Part shown: positions 42,501 through 48,500 of the stretch, one piece after another
How positions within the stretch are numbered: position 1 is the stretch's first letter
Layout of the letters: every line of letters begins with the position of its first letter
NCBI GenBank assembly: GCA_019095985.1
Contig: CM032666.1
Location: 3,297,896 to 3,361,895, forward strand
Direction of reading: 5' to 3'
Length of the DNA stretch: 64,000 bases
Source of the DNA: Streblospio benedicti
Lineage: Eukaryota > Annelida > Polychaeta > Spionida > Spionidae
The notes under the pieces: generated by a model
What the model was told of the DNA's origin: nothing
Seen by the model: only the letters and a program-made list of their open reading frames with translations
Database searches by the model: none
Translations under genes and position numbers: made by a program

Positions 42501-45500
42501 AGCTCCCAGGAGTATCATATATTAGAATCTATTGATTCAAATTTTTATGTTAAATGTACTACAGCCATGGATATTGAGTCTGGAATATTGAGAGGTAGAC
42601 CTTATGGTGGGTGTGCTATTTTATGGCGTAAAGATCTCCATGGTTTTAAGAGTTTTGATATGCCTGATTGTAATAGCAGAGCTATTGGCTTAGAAATAAT
42701 ATGTGACAGTAAATGTATTTTACTTGTTAATGTTTACATGCCTTATGAGAGACATGATAACATTGACGAATTTATATTTTATTTGTCACAGGTCAATGGC
42801 TACATACAAAATCACCCATGTAACCATAGCGCTATTATTGGTGATTTTAATTCTGATATACGTGATTCAAATTCTTCTAAATTTACACATGAGTTGTATG
42901 ATTTTTGCAGCAATGAGAGTTTTACTATAGCAGATAAACAATTGTGTGATGATGATTCTTTTACATTTCTTAGTGAGGCCCACAACACAGTTCACTGGAT
43001 AGATCACTTCCTCTTAAGTAATAATCTTATGTCAACTTGTGATAATATATATATTGATTATGGTTATGTTACATCTGATCATTATCCAGTTATTGGTACT
43101 TTCAATATGTCATGTTTGCAGAATACATATAATTCAGGTTCTTTTTCGTGTGATAAAGTTCCTTGGGATAAATTAAGTGATGAGGATTTACATAGGTACT
43201 CTGATCTTGCCAAGGAATATCTTGATAATGTTGTTATAGATCGTAATCTGTTACTTTGTCGTGATATTGATTGTGATAATCCCTTTCATATAAGTGCTAC
43301 TGATCAATTATACCATAATATTGTTGATAGTATGTCTCATGCCAGACGACAGTTTGCTAATTCCAGTAAAAAGAGGCATTTTAATCAAGTAGCAGGCTGG
43401 AATGATTACTGTTCTGCTTCTCACTCGGATGCGAGGGAAGCTTTTTTACATTGGGTTCGTAGTGGTAAACCTAGGCAGGGATTAACTTTTGATCATATGA
43501 AAAAGACAAGAGAATATTTTAAATATACACTCAGACTCTGTAAGGCTAATCTAAGTAAGAATCATGCCGATAGCTTAGCTTAGTTACTCTCCAAGGATAC
43601 CAAGCAATTTTGGAAGGAGATAAAGAAACTTAAGGGTGATTGTAATAATAATGTTGCCTTTACAATAGAGAATGTGTCTGGTGAGCAGAATATATGTAAT
43701 TTATGGAAGGATCATTATGAGTCTATTCTTAATTCTTCAAAGGATACAAGATTAAAGTCACATGTAATGAATGAACTTTCTAAATGTGCTCTGCCTGATA
43801 ATAATTTTACTTTTGATGAGGTCAGATCTTCTATCAAGCAACTTAAGGGTGGTAAGGCCAGTGGTAGAGATGGACTTCAGAGTGAACATTTCAAGTTTGG
43901 ACCTGATAGTTTGATTGTTTATGTTTGCATGTTGTTTAATTGTATGGTTGTACATGGGCATATTCCTACTGATTTTATGGATACTTTCCTTACGCCTATT
44001 GTTAAAGACAAGAAAGGCGACCTGGAGAGTAAAGATAATTACCGTCCTATTGCTGTCACGTCTATTTTATCTAAGATCTTTGAGACTGTTATTCTAAATA
44101 GGTACCAGGATTGCCTTATTACATGTTATAATCAGTTTGGTTTTAAGAATAAGCATTCTACAGATCTCTGTACTTTTACGTTGAAGCATGTTATTGATTT
44201 CTACCAGAGCATGTCTAGTCCTTTATTTATCTGCTACCTTGATGCTTCCAAGGCTTTTGACCGGCTAAATTTTTGGGTGCTTTTTGACAAGCTTTTTAAA
44301 AAGGGGAATGCCTGTAATTATTGTCAGGATTCTTATCTATTGGTATTCTACTCAAAATTTCTATGTTCGATGGGGATCTAGTGTCAGTGAAGCTTTTTAA
44401 ATCATCAAATGGTACCAGGCAGGGTGGAGTCATTTCACCGCACTTTTTCAATGTTTATGTTGATGACTTATCCAGTGCTCTCAATGAACTTAATGTTGGG
44501 TGTTTTATCAATCATATCTGTATCAATCATTTAATGTACGCAGATGATACAGTTCTTATTGCCCCATCTATAAGTATTCTTCAACATTTTATTCTTGTGT
44601 GCGAGAAGTATGCTAGCACTTCTGAGATTATATTTAATGTCAAGAAAACTGTTTATATGTGTATCAAATCTAAAATTGTGCCCATGTCTAGTGTACCTAA
44701 ACTATTACTTCTTGGTCAGCCGGTTAAACTTGTTGACAAATATAAGTATTTAGGTGTCATTATGACAAGTGATTGTAAAGATGACGCAGATATTTCTAAA
44801 TTGCGTTGTAATTTATATTCTCGGGGCAACAGTGTTATTCGTAATTTTAAGTCATGCAGCGATGATGTTAAGACTCACCTTTTTAAGACTTATTGCACTA
44901 GTTTTTACTGTTCACATTTGTGGTGTAATTTTACTGCAGATTCTCTGCGTCGTATTAAGGTTGCCTATAATAGAGTTTTTAGGATACTGATGAACCTTAA
45001 GCACCGTATCAGTATATCAAGAACTTTTTTAGACTACAATGTTCATCATTTTGATATAATAATGAGGAATGCTATTACTGGGTTTATAAAGAGATTAGAA
45101 TCCTCTGAGAACAATCTTGTGCAAGCTATTACTAAGTCTCAGTTTTATACTTATAGTCGTTTGTTTACATATTGGAAGACTGTGATATTTTAATACTGTG
45201 TTAATTTTCTCGTCCACACAACTTTATTTTTATTTTATTTATTTATTTATATCTTATTGCTATGATTATACATTTATACAAATTCTGTAAATGTATATTA
45301 TCGAAATAAATTATTCTTATTCTTTTTTTCCATATTTTGAGACTTATCTTTCTCAAAAGAAGTACATGTATATTTCATTACAGATTCGAAAGTCCCCTGA
45401 CCTGTAAATCAATATTATGACATATTCAATGATACATTTAAATTCACCTGAAACTATCGCAGTTTTTATTACAGAAAGACGATACATGTAGCATAGTTTT

Positions 45501-48500
45501 GCTGAATTGAACTTTCATAACATAATTGTAGGTGGTCTATTTGGCAATGACATGCGTGACCGCGGCTACCCCCACTGCCTACTGCTGTATCATGGGGGCT
45601 CGTTTGAGACGTTCGTGTTCTGCAGACAGCCGCCCTACCACATCCAGCCTCTTACCAGCATAGAGGCACACGGCCAGCCAATCACATCGATCCTACCATC
45701 TGTATTCAGTAAGTCACCCAATCATATCCATCCTACCAATGATCTGTCTTCAGTAAGTCAGCCAATCATAAACGTTTACTATAGCGTGACTACTGTTCAT
45801 CTTCACTATTGTATTTATGCTCTTAAAAGCCCATAACATCAATCGCACATAATTAGTGTGTTCATCATATGTCCATAACAAGTGTAACAATCATACCTTT
45901 ATTAACATACTAGTAACTGACAGTTACTAACTGTATTATTATTTTTTCCAATCTGCGAATTATTGAGAAGATCAACTCACCATGAGAACTATTGATAATG
46001 ACCAATCGCACCAGCATCTACTAGTTAATTAGTACCCTATGGAAAGAAAAAAAAAAGAAAGATTAAAAGATAAATACACCTTTTCATATCTGTTCGAAGA
46101 CGTGTGAAAGTGCACAAAGAATGATACTGTTGCCTATGAGCATAACCATTGAGCTCCACTTGTATGAGCCAATCACTTGAGTCGTGCCATCTCCTCGCGC
46201 TGCAGGCACCCTGTTCCTCACGGCCTCTGAGGACGGCTCTGTGAAGATGTGGTGGCTGGAGCGCGGCAGCCTGCACAAGTACGTGCCTCAGTTCCACCGC
46301 ACTGAGACCAACATCACATGGATGTCCACCCACGAGCACTGGGCAGTGTCGTTTGGCAAGGGATCGTGGTAGGCATATTACCATATATTGTGTATATAGT
46401 GTTACAATATCCTCCCATAGTTTAAAGTGTCTCCTTCTAGTAGCTTCTACTAGAAAAAATTTTATGGGTTAGACTTATGTAACTACATTGTATAACCTTT
46501 TTCAATACTTGACATATGTTTCATTTTCCTGAACTACTAATTGGCTAAAATATTTTAAAATCTTTCAGAAAAATTGTCATGTTTGTATGAGGGGTTATTT
46601 TCAATAACTTGTGAATTGAATGATAGCCACGGAATAGATGAGGATAAAGCAGTGTGTGCTACAATCTCCTTTAATAGTCTGTGTTGTTGACGTGCCTATA
46701 GCACTGCCTCCCTGTGGTGTCTGGTCGATGGCCGCATCAAGCTGGAGTTTGCCGAGCCAGGGCAGGAGGACATTGTGGCCTGCCATGTGATGTGGGAGCG
46801 CCGCCTGGTGCTGGCCGTCAACACCAACAACACGCTCTTCATGTGGAGATTCACACTCCCCGACTACGCTAAGGCCAGAGATAAGGTAATATGGTAGAAA
46901 TCTATGTTTGAATTTTATAGTCTACCTTTCAACACCAACTGATCCATACACTCTGTTAACTAATAGGTCTACACCAGGTTATGGGCACTCTGGTCACACT
47001 GGTGTGGTTAATAAAGCAATTCTTAGACTGATTCTAATCCAGTCATCTACTGTATACGACCATCCAAGTGCCCATCCTCGTCTAACAGCCATCCCCCCTC
47101 TTTTTCTTAAATGTCCTTAAGAATTATGTAGTAACTGTACTCTCGTGTAACAGCCCACCCCCAAGTTTGAGAAAATTTCAATTTAACAGCCCTGGGTGCT
47201 CATCATCGGCTTTCACGGGTTGATCATTCACACTGCCTTTACAAGTCCTTGATCATATCAACGGCTCACGGCTATATACGCAGTATATAGCCGTGAGATA
47301 TGACGATGTGGGTGCTTGGATGGTCGTATACGGTATGTCAAGCTTTTTGTAATCAGCTGAATAAACAACTTCAGTAAAATCACTCATCATAAGTCCATTA
47401 CAGTAGCAACTTGTTATCTTGAATCTGCAGGAATAAAAATTAAAATGCTGGATATAACCAATGTTCGAGAGAACCGAACAATGATATCTGTTCATAATGT
47501 GGTTGAAGGGAAATAAAACTAACCTCTGAATATATAACAACAGAGCAATATTAGCTTCTGCTCTTGTTGTTATACAGGTTGTGTGTCGACCTGAGCCTAT
47601 GCTGTGTAACGTTCCTGTGGATGGCAGCATAGAACTTTCCAGTGATGTGAAGGAAGGTCTTTTGTATATATTATCAGGTATTCATTAGTGTAGTTTCCTC
47701 ACGAAACTTAAAATGATGCCATTTTAAAATCTAAAGGAGCATTTCATTTTTCAAATTACATAGAAATTACTTCTCTGTTGCAGGTCTGCATCTTACGACA
47801 ATTAACCTCAAAGATTTAAATATACTGAATTCTATAAGGACAAAAATACAAGTAACAAACATGAACATCACACAGCAGCCAAGGACTTTGTTGTGTAAAG
47901 ATGTGAAGGAAAATACATTGCTACTACTAAATGCCAAATCGGGCGAAATTATTTCCACTGTCAGCATTAACGGACATGCAACCATTCAGGTGCTAAGTTT
48001 AGCACAGTGTAATGGAAAAACCTGCATACTCGGACACATTCCCCTGTCAAACATGACTGAACTGTCCATCTATGACGCTCCATCAGAATCAGTGATTCTG
48101 CACAAGGAAGTGTCTATTGCTGCAGTTGACCAAACGTGGCTGGTGTGCGTGGCGCCATGTTTTGCACTTGTTTCTGGAACATCAGTTCGTGTGTTCACGT
48201 ATCAGCTGCAGGAGCTACTGAGCCACACTGCTAAACGGCGAGTGCGCACTTGTCAACTTACACCAGATGGAGAGTACCTAGTCTATAATCATGGAGTGAA
48301 GGAGGTAAGGATTTAGAGTGCAAATGAGCAAACAGATTTTGTCTCTGAGATATGATATTAGACGAATATGATATGTGGCCTCACTGGCCTTTAAAATGCT
48401 AAGTAACTCACATTTTATGTTGACATCGATATGGAGTTTGTTATCCGTCAGTATTAAGAATTACCTGAAAGGCCATTTTTATTTTTTCTTGTGAAATGAT

